A stretch of DNA of 64,000 nt from the NCBI RefSeq assembly GCF_003479425.1, contig NZ_QUHC01000010.1, positions 62,001 through 126,000 of the forward strand, written 5' to 3'. How positions within the stretch are numbered: the stretch's first letter is position 1; each line of letters opens with the position of its first letter. Under the pieces are notes generated by a model that was not told where the DNA came from, did no database searches, and worked only from the letters and a program-made list of their open reading frames with translations. This stretch comes from Odoribacter sp. AF15-53 (GTDB lineage: Bacteria; Bacteroidota; Bacteroidia; Bacteroidales; Marinifilaceae). A program made the position numbers and the translations under genes. This document shows, one piece after another, positions 44,451 through 53,174 of this stretch.

Positions 44451-47132
44451 ATGGCTTTTATAATTGACAGACAAACACTGGATGATCTGAATATCTTCGG
44501 GAAGCGGGGAAAGAACTCTGTTTACGGCATGTTCAATACAACCCGGACGAGTGGTGGCGCTCGGGTACTGGAAGAGATGTTTCTTTATCCTTTGTCAGAC
44601 GAAGAGAAAATTAATAAACGGAGCGGCATCATTCGCTATTTCCAACAGAAAAATATAGTATTCCCTTTCCGGGGAGAATTATTTGATACGGTGGAGTATT
44701 ATTTATCTAACACGGATACTCGTACCCGGTTATCCGGAGAGGATAATACGTTGCATCGGAAATTGAAAGGGGCGCTCGGTGCTGATACGGACTACGAGCA
44801 ATTGCATAAAGGAGTTCTTGCCGGAATCGAGATTATCGGTAGTTTGCGAAGCTTTGTAGAGAAGGCATGGCGGGAGGCCGGGGACAATCCCTACCGGGAG
44901 GAATTAGAACGGATTAGGGTACTGGCACGGGAACCGGATTTTGATATTTTACAGGCGGAATACGGGCAGAAGAAGTTACCTTACGAGAAGACAGCAAAAC
45001 TGGATGCCTTGTTACGTTTTTCTCTGCGGGATCATTTTTTACCTTTGTTGAATTGGGTGTATCATCTTGACGTGTATATTTCCGTGGCCCGGGTGGCGAC
45101 GGAACGGGGGTTTGTTTTTGCCCGGGCTTTACCTCCCGGGGGTGACGTGCTTCGGGTGACCGGGATGTATCATCCCGGCATTCCGAACGCCGTGGCTAAC
45201 TCTTTGACCGTGGATCGTTCCAGTAACGTGATCTTCCTGACCGGGGCTAACATGGCGGGAAAATCGACTTTTATGAAAACGCTTGGAACGACGGTATTTT
45301 TGGGACACATGGGGTTTCCTGTTCCGGCAACAGAGATGAGTTTTTCCGTGTTGGAGGGAATGTACACGACAATCAACCTGCCGGATAATCTGAGCATGGG
45401 ATACAGTCATTTTTATGCAGAGGTACTGCGGGTGAAACACGTGGCGAGCCAGTTGAGTAAATCCAAGAATCTACTGGTTATTTTCGATGAACTGTTTCGT
45501 GGGACCAATGTCAAGGATGCCTACGATGCGACAGTGGCTATTGCCCGGGCTTTTGCCCGAAAACGGGAGTGTCTTTTCGTGATTTCCACGCATATCGTGG
45601 AAGCGGGAGAGAAACTCCGGGGAATATGTGATAACGTGAATTTCGTTTATTTCCCGACGATCATGGAGGGGAGTATGCCGAAATACACCTATACGCTGAC
45701 ACCGGGAATCACGTCCGATCGTCATGGTATGGTGATTATCCGCAACGAGAAGATTCTTGATATATTGCATGATCACCGGGAGGTATCGAGAGGTGCGGAG
45801 AACAAAAAATTTGTGATAGACAGACAAACACTCGAAGATTTGAATATTTTGGGGGAATACCGTGCGAATTCCGTTTTCTCTCTATTTAACCGTGTTCGGA
45901 CACGGGGTGGTAAACGTTTGCTTGAATCCATGTTTCAACACCCCTTGACAGATGTTGGAGCAATTAATGATCGGGCGGCTATTTTTGCTTTTTTTGGGCG
46001 ATCCGGGTTGGAGTATCCGGTTTCGGATGAATTATTTCAACAGGTAGATCAGTATTTTACCACGACGATACAGGGGAATTTTGCTTCCGCTCTTTTTAGT
46101 GCGGGACGTCGGAAATTCTTGAATTATATTGGTGCTGATAAAGAACACGTGATTATTCGGGAGGGTGTATGTGCCTGCGTGGAGTTTCTTCGACGTGTTC
46201 AGGTGTTTACCGGAAAACTGGCAGCAGGTAATGTACCTGCTGTTTACAAACCGATATTATCCAGGTTACAGGAGGTGTTTGCTGATAAACGCTTGGCGTG
46301 CGTGTGCTCCGGGGAGAAGTTTGAACAAGTACCTTGGTATCGGCTCGCTCGTGTCGATTATTTGTTACGGCATGAATTCCAGGAGAAGTTGCAGGGGGTT
46401 TTGGAAGCTTTTTACGGGTTTGATGTTTATGTAGCCGTGTCTGCGGTAGCCCGGGAGAGAGGATTTACTTACGCGAAAGCTCTTCCTTTTACAATTGGGA
46501 AGAATCACATTACTATTCGGGAGTTTTGTCACCCTGCTATAGAGCGTGCAGTAAGAAACACGATACGTTTGGACTGTGATCGCAACGTGTTATTCCTCAC
46601 GGGAGCCAATATGGCGGGTAAGTCTACGTTGATGAAATCCTTTAGTATTGCGATTTATCTGGCTCACATGGGTTTTCCGGTAGCGGCTGATGGTATGGAA
46701 TTTTCCGTGCAGGACGGATTGTATACGTCGATCAATGTTGCCGATAATATTAATATGGGATATAGTCATTATTACGCTGAGGTGTTACGGGTGAAACAGG
46801 TGGCAGAAGAGGTGGCCAAGGGGAAGAACTTGGTTGTCGTTTTTGACGAACTGTTCAAGGGTACGAACGTCAAAGACGCTTATGATGCGACCGTATCGGT
46901 AACCGAGGCGTTCTCCGTGAACCGGAATTGTACGTTTATTATCTCCACGCATATTATTGAGGCGGGGCATGCTTTGCGGGAGCGCCTTGATAATTTACAT
47001 TTTGTTTTTGTACCGACTTTGATGAAAGGAAACATACCGACTTATCCCTATCGACTTGAAGAAGGAATTACAGATGATCGTCATGGTATGTTGATCATCA
47101 ATAATGAGCGGATACTTGAAATGTTAGAATAG
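44451..47132 (+). CDS. Tandemly duplicated MutS-like ATPase
   Basis: 893 residues made of two homologous halves (~1-450 and ~455-893). Each half begins with a matching segment (FIIDRQTLDDLNIFG / FVIDRQTLEDLNILG) and a MutS core-like helical region, and ends in a MutS-type ABC ATPase. The Walker A motifs are GANMAGKST at 265-273 (Lys271) and 718-726 (Lys724), 453 residues apart. Both halves have the FDELF(R/K)GTNVKDAYDAT Walker B/signature region and the STHI(V/I)EAG H-loop. The MutS mismatch-binding and connector domains are absent, so this is a MutS-family relative and not mismatch repair MutS. MutS-family ATPases act as dimers; here both subunits sit on one chain. The role next to ABC exporters is unknown. 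Confidence 0.88.
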   Translation: MAFIIDRQTLDDLNIFGKRGKNSVYGMFNTTRTSGGARVLEEMFLYPLSDEEKINKRSGIIRYFQQKNIVFPFRGELFDTVEYYLSNTDTRTRLSGEDNTLHRKLKGALGADTDYEQLHKGVLAGIEIIGSLRSFVEKAWREAGDNPYREELERIRVLAREPDFDILQAEYGQKKLPYEKTAKLDALLRFSLRDHFLPLLNWVYHLDVYISVARVATERGFVFARALPPGGDVLRVTGMYHPGIPNAVANSLTVDRSSNVIFLTGANMAGKSTFMKTLGTTVFLGHMGFPVPATEMSFSVLEGMYTTINLPDNLSMGYSHFYAEVLRVKHVASQLSKSKNLLVIFDELFRGTNVKDAYDATVAIARAFARKRECLFVISTHIVEAGEKLRGICDNVNFVYFPTIMEGSMPKYTYTLTPGITSDRHGMVIIRNEKILDILHDHREVSRGAENKKFVIDRQTLEDLNILGEYRANSVFSLFNRVRTRGGKRLLESMFQHPLTDVGAINDRAAIFAFFGRSGLEYPVSDELFQQVDQYFTTTIQGNFASALFSAGRRKFLNYIGADKEHVIIREGVCACVEFLRRVQVFTGKLAAGNVPAVYKPILSRLQEVFADKRLACVCSGEKFEQVPWYRLARVDYLLRHEFQEKLQGVLEAFYGFDVYVAVSAVARERGFTYAKALPFTIGKNHITIREFCHPAIERAVRNTIRLDCDRNVLFLTGANMAGKSTLMKSFSIAIYLAHMGFPVAADGMEFSVQDGLYTSINVADNINMGYSHYYAEVLRVKQVAEEVAKGKNLVVVFDELFKGTNVKDAYDATVSVTEAFSVNRNCTFIISTHIIEAGHALRERLDNLHFVFVPTLMKGNIPTYPYRLEEGITDDRHGMLIINNERILEMLE

Positions 47133-47167
47133 TATTATTATCTTTGTGGCGCTAGATTTATGGTGTT

Positions 47168-47419
47168 ATGGAGAGAAAAGAATTTACATACATTCCCTCA
47201 TCGGAGGTTTGTTCAAAGGAGATTCATGTCGTGTTGGAAGATGACGTGATCGTGGAAGTGAGTTTCAAGAAAGGTTGTGCGGGGAACGCTTTGGGGGTTG
47301 CCGCCTTGTTGAAGGGAATGAAGCGGGAGGAGGCGATTCGTCGGTTACGCGGGATTTGTTGTGGGCGTAAGCAGACTTCTTGTCCTGATCAACTAGCAAG
47401 AGCGTTGGAGGAGAATTAG
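47168..47419 (+). CDS. TSCPD-domain small protein
   Basis: 83 residues, a complete TSCPD domain (TIGR03905-like). Cysteines 15, 37, 64, 65 and 72 are in the conserved arrangement, with KKGCAGNALG, GICCGRK and the name-giving TSCPDQLA. This domain also occurs at the C-terminus of some ribonucleotide reductases and probably binds metal. The function of the stand-alone form is not known. It starts 35 bases after the MutS-like gene and is followed by a terminator, so it closes the first ABC operon. Confidence 0.88.
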   Translation: MERKEFTYIPSSEVCSKEIHVVLEDDVIVEVSFKKGCAGNALGVAALLKGMKREEAIRRLRGICCGRKQTSCPDQLARALEEN

Positions 47420-47440
47420 AATTAATTGTTATAAATGATG

Positions 47441-47484
47441 ATTCCGGGTGTAGCTATTTGGCGGCATCCGGAATTTTCTTTTTC
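47441..47484 (+). terminator. Terminator after the TSCPD gene
   Basis: ATTCCGGGTG (47441-47450) pairs with CATCCGGAAT (47465-47474) with one mismatch, followed by TTTCTTTTTC. It separates block A from block B of the ABC cluster. Confidence 0.65.
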
Positions 47485-47567
47485 AATCGGGTAGTACCGT
47501 TTCCGTTTTCGGGTATTCTATAAAGTGTAATAAAACGTGTGGTAATATTTATTCAAAACTATACTTT

Positions 47568-48500
47568 ATGGAAGAATCAATTGTTAAGGTAGAACATTTA
47601 TCTCATCGTTACAGCGTGCAATGGGCGGTTCGGGATATTAATTTTGAAATAACGGAAAATGGTATTTACGGTTTGTTAGGTTCCAACGGTGCCGGTAAAT
47701 CGACGACAATGAACATTATGTGCGGGGTGTTGAAACAGACTGAGGGAGAAGTGTTTATAAAGGGTGTGAGTATGAGGGAGAATCCGGTTGAGGCGAAACG
47801 CTATATCGGTTTTTTGCCACAGAAACCTCCATTATACAATGATTTGACGGTAGAAGAGTTTCTGGCATTCTCGGCTAATATCCGTCGTATTCCCACGGGC
47901 GAGGTTAATGAGGCGATCAAGGTTGTCATGGGACGTTGTGGTCTGACACATTTCAAGAAACGTTTGGTGCGTAATTTATCGGGAGGTTATCAACAACGGT
48001 TAGGTATCGCCCAGGCTATTATTCACAATCCCGCTTTCGTCGTGTTGGACGAACCTACGAATGGTCTGGACCCTAATCAGATCGTGGAGATCCGTCACTT
48101 GATCAAGGAGATTGCCGAAGAACGTACGGTGATTCTTTCAACTCATATCCTGTCGGAGGTACAGGCAACGTGTGATTATATCCGGATGATCGAGGAGGGA
48201 CAGGTTGTTTTTGCCGGGACTGTCGAGGAGTTTGATAACTACATCGTTCCCAGCACGATATTTGTAAGTTTGGCATCTACGCCTGCCGTGGACGAGTTAA
48301 GAATGCTTCCGGGGGTGGAGAACGCGGAAAGTGTGGGTGGCATGGACTATCGGGTGAATTTCTCGGATTCCCGGGAGGCGATCATGCAGATCGTGGAGGC
48401 GAGCGTGGCCCGAAATTGGCAGTTGTTGGAAATTCGAATGGAGAAAAGCTCTATGGATAGCGTGTTTGCCGAGCTTTCGGCCAAAAGTAAGAAACACTAG
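47568..48500 (+). CDS. ABC transporter ATPase, GldA-like (block B)
   Basis: 310 residues. Walker A GSNGAGKST at the same residues as the block-A ATPase (Lys44), signature NLSGGYQQRLG, Walker B FVVLDEPTNGLD, and H-loop STHILSE. The first ~215 residues are nearly collinear with the block-A protein (SHRYSVQWA, GIYGLLGSNGAGKST and GFLPQKPPL are shared). The C-terminal ~90 residues have diverged more, which suggests it drives a different permease pair. It is the first gene after the terminator at 47441-47484 and the probable start of the block-B operon. Confidence 0.9.
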   Translation: MEESIVKVEHLSHRYSVQWAVRDINFEITENGIYGLLGSNGAGKSTTMNIMCGVLKQTEGEVFIKGVSMRENPVEAKRYIGFLPQKPPLYNDLTVEEFLAFSANIRRIPTGEVNEAIKVVMGRCGLTHFKKRLVRNLSGGYQQRLGIAQAIIHNPAFVVLDEPTNGLDPNQIVEIRHLIKEIAEERTVILSTHILSEVQATCDYIRMIEEGQVVFAGTVEEFDNYIVPSTIFVSLASTPAVDELRMLPGVENAESVGGMDYRVNFSDSREAIMQIVEASVARNWQLLEIRMEKSSMDSVFAELSAKSKKH

Positions 48501-48501
48501 A

Positions 48502-48508
48502 AAGGAGG
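48502..48508 (+). promoter_or_regulatory. Strong Shine-Dalgarno sequence before block-B permease 1
   Basis: AAGGAGG, 4 bases before the ATG at 48513. Such a canonical site is rare in this window, where most starts have only A-rich leaders. It fixes the start of the 762-residue permease. Confidence 0.6.
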
Positions 48509-48512
48509 GCTT

Positions 48513-50801
48513 ATGAAGATGATAATAAAAATAGCGAAGACCGAATTACAGTCTTTGTTTTATTCGCCGATAGCCTGGTTGCTTTTGGTGGTTTTTGCCT
48601 ATCAAGTGGGAATGATCATGTCCGGTTTGTTGGAAGATATTGTGGTTCGGCAGGCTATGGGATACGGGGCGTGGAGGGTTTCCAGTATTTTCGGGGAGCT
48701 TTTCGGTAATATTCAGGGAACCTTGTACTTTTACATACCTTTGCTGACGATGAACATGATCAGCCGCGATTTGAGTGGTGGCACGATCAAGTTACTGCAA
48801 TCAGCCCCGTTGCGTAATGCGGAGATTGTACTGGGTAAATACTTGGCTCTGATGGTATTTGGGTTAGTTATGATTGGAATTATATTACTTTACGTGATTT
48901 TCGGGGTATGTACGATCCAAAATATAGATTTACCTTATATCTTGACGGGAATGCTCGGGCTTTACCTGTTGTTGTGTGCTTACGCGGCAATCGGTTTGTT
49001 TGTGTCCAGCTTGACCTCTTATCAGGTAATGGCAGCTTTCGGGACGTTATTTATCCTGGCCATGTTCAATTACGTGGGGGGCGTGTGGCAGGATTACGAG
49101 TTTGTACGTGATCTCACGTATTGGTTGTCTATCCGGGGACGGACGGAGGAGTTCATTTACGGGTTGATTTGCAGCGAGGACGTGCTTTATTTCCTTATCG
49201 TGATTTTCTTGTTCCTGACATGGACCGTTTACCGGTTGATTAACCGGGTGCAGCGTCGGACTTGGACGACACGCTGGGGTGTTTATCTTGGCGTGTTCGT
49301 GATGGCCATGACGTTTGGGTATTTGAGTTCTCGTCCGATGTTGATGGCGTATCATGATTCGACCCGGACAAAAATGAATTCATTAAGTAAAAATAGTCAG
49401 GATATCGTGGCCATGCTGGACGGTGAGGTGAAGATTACGACCTATACCAACCTGTTGGATAAGGATTTTTGGAGTACTTTACCTAACCATATCAATTTTG
49501 ATAAACAGAACTTCCGACCCTATATCCGGTTCAAACCTGATATGAAGATTCGTTATGTCTATTTTTACGATAATGCCAATAATAATGAATTGGAAGAGCA
49601 GTATCCCGATATGACCGACGCGGAAAGGGCGAAACAGATCAGCGAGAATTATGGGGTGCCGTTTTCTATTTTTCTTTCTCCTGAAAAGATGCGAAAGATT
49701 GAGGATTTGAGCGGGGAAGGTAATAAAACGATTCGTGTCATCGAGCGAGAGAACGGTCAGAAGGCTTACTTGCGTTTCTATTTCCATGGGGGATGGAAAG
49801 ATTCCCCGGGTGAACCTGAAATTTCGGCTGCATTCAAGCGGTTGGTATCGGATGTCCCGACGATCGGGTTCTTGGCTGGGCATGGTGAACGAAATATATA
49901 CAAGGAGGCCGATCGGGAATATAAACGTATTTCCAGTGATAAGAATATACGTTCTTCTATGATTAATCAAGGATTCAATATAGAAGAAGTCTATCTGAAA
50001 GCTCCTCTTCCGGACAGTATCAGTATCTTGGTTATTTCCGAGTTAAGATCTCCCTTGTCCGTCGGGGAGATGAGTAATCTGGATGCGTTTATTGCCCGGG
50101 GAGGAAATCTTTTAATCCTGGGAGGTCCCGGACGACAGGAGTTGATGAACCCGCTTACCGAACGTTGGGGCGTGCGTTTCATGCCGGGGCAGTTAGTACA
50201 ACCTACCGAGTTGCTTCAAGCGGATTTGATCCAGGCGTTGCCGACAGATGAAGGTGTCGGGTTTTGGTCCGGTCTGGCTATGATCCGGAAATACGAGGGA
50301 TGCGTGGCTATGCCGGGATGCGTGAGCTTGGAATATAAACCCGTTGAAGGAGTGAAGATCATTCCTTTGATGTCAACGGACACGATCGGGTGTTGGAACC
50401 GGATGACTACTGCCGATTTCGTGCGTGATTCTATTACTTATATGCCCGAAGTTGGTGATCAGGCGGGGATTTTTCCCACGGCTCTGGCTTTAACCCGTGA
50501 TGTGAATGGTAAGGAACAGCGAATTGTCATTGTCGGGAATACCGATTTCCTCAGTAACGGGGAGTTTGCCACGGGAAGGCGTGAAGTTCGGAATTTTAAC
50601 TATACTTTGGCGCATTCCGCTTTTTACTGGCTATCACACGAGGAATTGCCGGTAAGTACGGAGGGGGATGATCCTACTGATAGAAAACTGTATGTCGGGG
50701 AAGCCGCCATGGAAGTATGGTCGATCGTGTTTATGATCGTGATTCCCGTTATTCTGGCACTTGCCGGAATTATAATATGGGTACGCCGCCGGGGGCGTTA
50801 G
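48513..50801 (+). CDS. ABC-2 permease fused to GldG-like periplasmic domain (block B, copy 1)
   Basis: 762 residues. An ABC-2 permease part (~1-245: TELQSLFYSPIAWLLLVVFAYQ, YIPLLTMNMISRDLSGGTIKLLQSAPLRN), a segment ending FGYLSSRPML, and a GldG-like domain (KNSQDIVAMLDGEVKITTYTNL, VPTIGFLAGHGERNIYKEADREYKRI, ARGGNLLILGGPGRQELMNP). The last membrane helix ends in WVRRRGR. It is closer to the next gene than to the block-A copies (TKMNSLSKNSQD, IAKTELQ, SRDLxGGTIKLL). It starts 12 bases after the ATPase gene, with an unusually strong Shine-Dalgarno site. Confidence 0.87.
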   Translation: MKMIIKIAKTELQSLFYSPIAWLLLVVFAYQVGMIMSGLLEDIVVRQAMGYGAWRVSSIFGELFGNIQGTLYFYIPLLTMNMISRDLSGGTIKLLQSAPLRNAEIVLGKYLALMVFGLVMIGIILLYVIFGVCTIQNIDLPYILTGMLGLYLLLCAYAAIGLFVSSLTSYQVMAAFGTLFILAMFNYVGGVWQDYEFVRDLTYWLSIRGRTEEFIYGLICSEDVLYFLIVIFLFLTWTVYRLINRVQRRTWTTRWGVYLGVFVMAMTFGYLSSRPMLMAYHDSTRTKMNSLSKNSQDIVAMLDGEVKITTYTNLLDKDFWSTLPNHINFDKQNFRPYIRFKPDMKIRYVYFYDNANNNELEEQYPDMTDAERAKQISENYGVPFSIFLSPEKMRKIEDLSGEGNKTIRVIERENGQKAYLRFYFHGGWKDSPGEPEISAAFKRLVSDVPTIGFLAGHGERNIYKEADREYKRISSDKNIRSSMINQGFNIEEVYLKAPLPDSISILVISELRSPLSVGEMSNLDAFIARGGNLLILGGPGRQELMNPLTERWGVRFMPGQLVQPTELLQADLIQALPTDEGVGFWSGLAMIRKYEGCVAMPGCVSLEYKPVEGVKIIPLMSTDTIGCWNRMTTADFVRDSITYMPEVGDQAGIFPTALALTRDVNGKEQRIVIVGNTDFLSNGEFATGRREVRNFNYTLAHSAFYWLSHEELPVSTEGDDPTDRKLYVGEAAMEVWSIVFMIVIPVILALAGIIIWVRRRGR

Positions 50802-50835
50802 AGGTTAGGCGGGTTAATATTAAAATGTTAGGTTT

Positions 50836-53121
50836 ATGAATATGATATATAAAATAGCGAAGACCGAATTGCAGATGTTGTTTTACTCGCCTGTGGCTTG
50901 GTTGGTTTTGATTATATTTACATTTCAATCGGGATTGATATTTACCAATGCGATTGAGATGGTTGAACGGGAGCAGGCCATGGGCTATGACCCGATGTTT
51001 ATCAGTTCTAGTCTTTTCGGCCGGTTGTTCTATACTGTTCAGGATTATCTTTTTTTGTATATTCCTTTACTGACGATGGGTCTTGTGAGTCGTGATTTGG
51101 CGGGAGGTACCATTAAATTGCTTCATTCTTCGCCAATGACGAACACGCAGATTATTCTGGGAAAATTCTTTTCCATGATGATTTTTGCTTTCTTGCTGGT
51201 GGGGATATTCGTGATTTACGTGATCTACAGCTTGTTCGTGGTCGAGCATTTCGATGTACTTTATATTCTTACCGGGATACTGGGTATATACCTGTTGATT
51301 TGCACGTATGCCTCGATCGGGTTGTTTATGTCGACAATTTCGTCTTACCAGATTATCGCGGCCGTTGGGACGTTTGTGCTTTTGATTTTCTTGAATTTTG
51401 TGAGTAGTATCTGGCAGGATATTGATTTCGTGCGGGATGTCACCTTCTGGCTATCTCTTCGCGGACGGGCGGAAAGTTTCACGGGCGGTTTGATCTCCAG
51501 CGAGGATGTTGTCTATTTTATCATGGTGCCGGGCATGTTTCTCTGGTTCTCGATTATAAAACTTTCTTCCCGAGTGAATCATAGTTCCCGGGGACAGAAT
51601 GCCATAAAATATGTAGGTGTTTTTCTCGTGGTGGCTTTTGTCGGTTATTTGAGCTCCCGTCCTCATTTGATGGGATATGTCGACACAACCCGTGAAAATA
51701 GTCGAACACTAACTCCTAATAGTCAGGAAATTGTCAAGAAACTGAAAGGCGGTTTAACGATAACCACGTACAGTAACCTGTTGGACGATGATTTCATGAA
51801 GGCCATCCCGCGTTACCAGAATTACGATAAAGAAAGATTCCAGGAATACATTCGTTTTAAACCGGAAATCAAGATGGAGTACGTGTATTACTATGATTCG
51901 GTTCAGAACACGAGGAGAAGAGGATTCCTTGCCGACCTGCCTATGGAGAAACGAGCAAGACAGATCGCACATTCACACAAGATTAAATTTTCGAGGTATC
52001 TTAACCCTGAACAGATTAAACAGGTTATTGATCTAACGCCCGAAGATAATCGTTTTGTTAGGCAGGTGACCCGGGAAAGCGGGGAAAAAATGTTCTTGCG
52101 ACAATTTGATGATATGATGCGTGATCCTTCGGAGGGAGAGATCTCGGCGGCTTTTAAACGAATGGTCATGGAATTACCCACGGTCGGTTTTCTGACAGGT
52201 CACGGGGAACGGAATATCAATCTTTACCGGGACAGGGATTACGCTTGTTTCGCCCGGGATAAACGATTCCGCCATGCACTACTTAATCAGGGGTTTGATG
52301 TGACGGAAGTAACCTTGAAAGAGGATATTCCGGCATTGATTAATATTCTCGTGATCGCTGATATGATGCAACCGTTGACCGAGAATGAAATGAAACGTCT
52401 GGAACGATATATAAATCGGGGAGGTAATCTTTTCATCGTGGGCGACCCGTATAGTCGTGAGTTTATGAATCCGTTAGTAGAACCTTTCGGTGTGGAATTT
52501 ACAGAAGGGATACTTGTGAAACCGACTGAAAATTTCCAACCCGATCTAGTGATGGCCTGGCCGACCCCCGGGGCTTTGGAATTGTCTTATTTCTACGAGA
52601 ATATGAAGAATTGGCGGCAATGTGCGGCCATGTCCGGGGCCGCGGGGCTGAAATATTCCACGGACAAGGGATTCAATGTCGTCCCCGTGTTGCAAACTGA
52701 CACGACGGGCGTGTGGAACGAGATGGAAACCACCAATTTTATTGATGATACCGTTCGTTTTAATCCTTCGGCCGGAGAAATCGAACAGATGTACACGACT
52801 GTACTGGCCTTGTCCCGTCCGATGGGCGACCGGGAGCAGAAGATCGTGATCTTGGGTGATGCAGACTGTATTAGTAATGCCGAGCTTTTTAAATCTCGGG
52901 AAGAAATAGAGTCCGGTAACTTTTATATTATACTTGGTTCGTTTTCTTGGCTTTCTGATGGGGAAGCTCCGGTTGACGTGCGTCGTCCGAAATCTATTGA
53001 CAACCGCCTTTTCTTGGGTAAAACGGGCGTCAAAATTACGGATATCATGTTCAAATGGTTTATCCCGATCGCTTTATTGATCGCGGCCATTTTTGTGGCG
53101 ATCCGAAGAAGAGGAAGATAA
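50836..53121 (+). CDS. ABC-2 permease fused to GldG-like periplasmic domain (block B, copy 2)
   Basis: 761 residues with the same layout: a permease (TELQMLFYSPVAWLVLIIFTFQ, YIPLLTMGLVSRDLAGGTIKLLHSSPMTN), VAFVGYLSSRP, a GldG-like domain (TPNSQEIVKKLKGGLTITTYSNL, LPTVGFLTGHGERNINLYRDRDYACF, NRGGNLFIVGDPYSREFMNP), and a C-terminal helix ending AIRRRGR. It is 34 bases after block-B copy 1. The next gene, 53 bases on, is a FecR of a SusC locus, so the ABC operon may read through into it. Confidence 0.87.
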   Translation: MNMIYKIAKTELQMLFYSPVAWLVLIIFTFQSGLIFTNAIEMVEREQAMGYDPMFISSSLFGRLFYTVQDYLFLYIPLLTMGLVSRDLAGGTIKLLHSSPMTNTQIILGKFFSMMIFAFLLVGIFVIYVIYSLFVVEHFDVLYILTGILGIYLLICTYASIGLFMSTISSYQIIAAVGTFVLLIFLNFVSSIWQDIDFVRDVTFWLSLRGRAESFTGGLISSEDVVYFIMVPGMFLWFSIIKLSSRVNHSSRGQNAIKYVGVFLVVAFVGYLSSRPHLMGYVDTTRENSRTLTPNSQEIVKKLKGGLTITTYSNLLDDDFMKAIPRYQNYDKERFQEYIRFKPEIKMEYVYYYDSVQNTRRRGFLADLPMEKRARQIAHSHKIKFSRYLNPEQIKQVIDLTPEDNRFVRQVTRESGEKMFLRQFDDMMRDPSEGEISAAFKRMVMELPTVGFLTGHGERNINLYRDRDYACFARDKRFRHALLNQGFDVTEVTLKEDIPALINILVIADMMQPLTENEMKRLERYINRGGNLFIVGDPYSREFMNPLVEPFGVEFTEGILVKPTENFQPDLVMAWPTPGALELSYFYENMKNWRQCAAMSGAAGLKYSTDKGFNVVPVLQTDTTGVWNEMETTNFIDDTVRFNPSAGEIEQMYTTVLALSRPMGDREQKIVILGDADCISNAELFKSREEIESGNFYIILGSFSWLSDGEAPVDVRRPKSIDNRLFLGKTGVKITDIMFKWFIPIALLIAAIFVAIRRRGR

Positions 53122-53174
53122 ATTTTAGTTAAAAAGTAATACCTAATCGTGTTTCAAGTATTCTTTAAGCAGTT

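Noticed and set aside
44451..47132. DNA mismatch repair gene mutS
   Set aside because: The mismatch-recognition and connector domains are missing and the protein is a duplication of only the core and ATPase parts.
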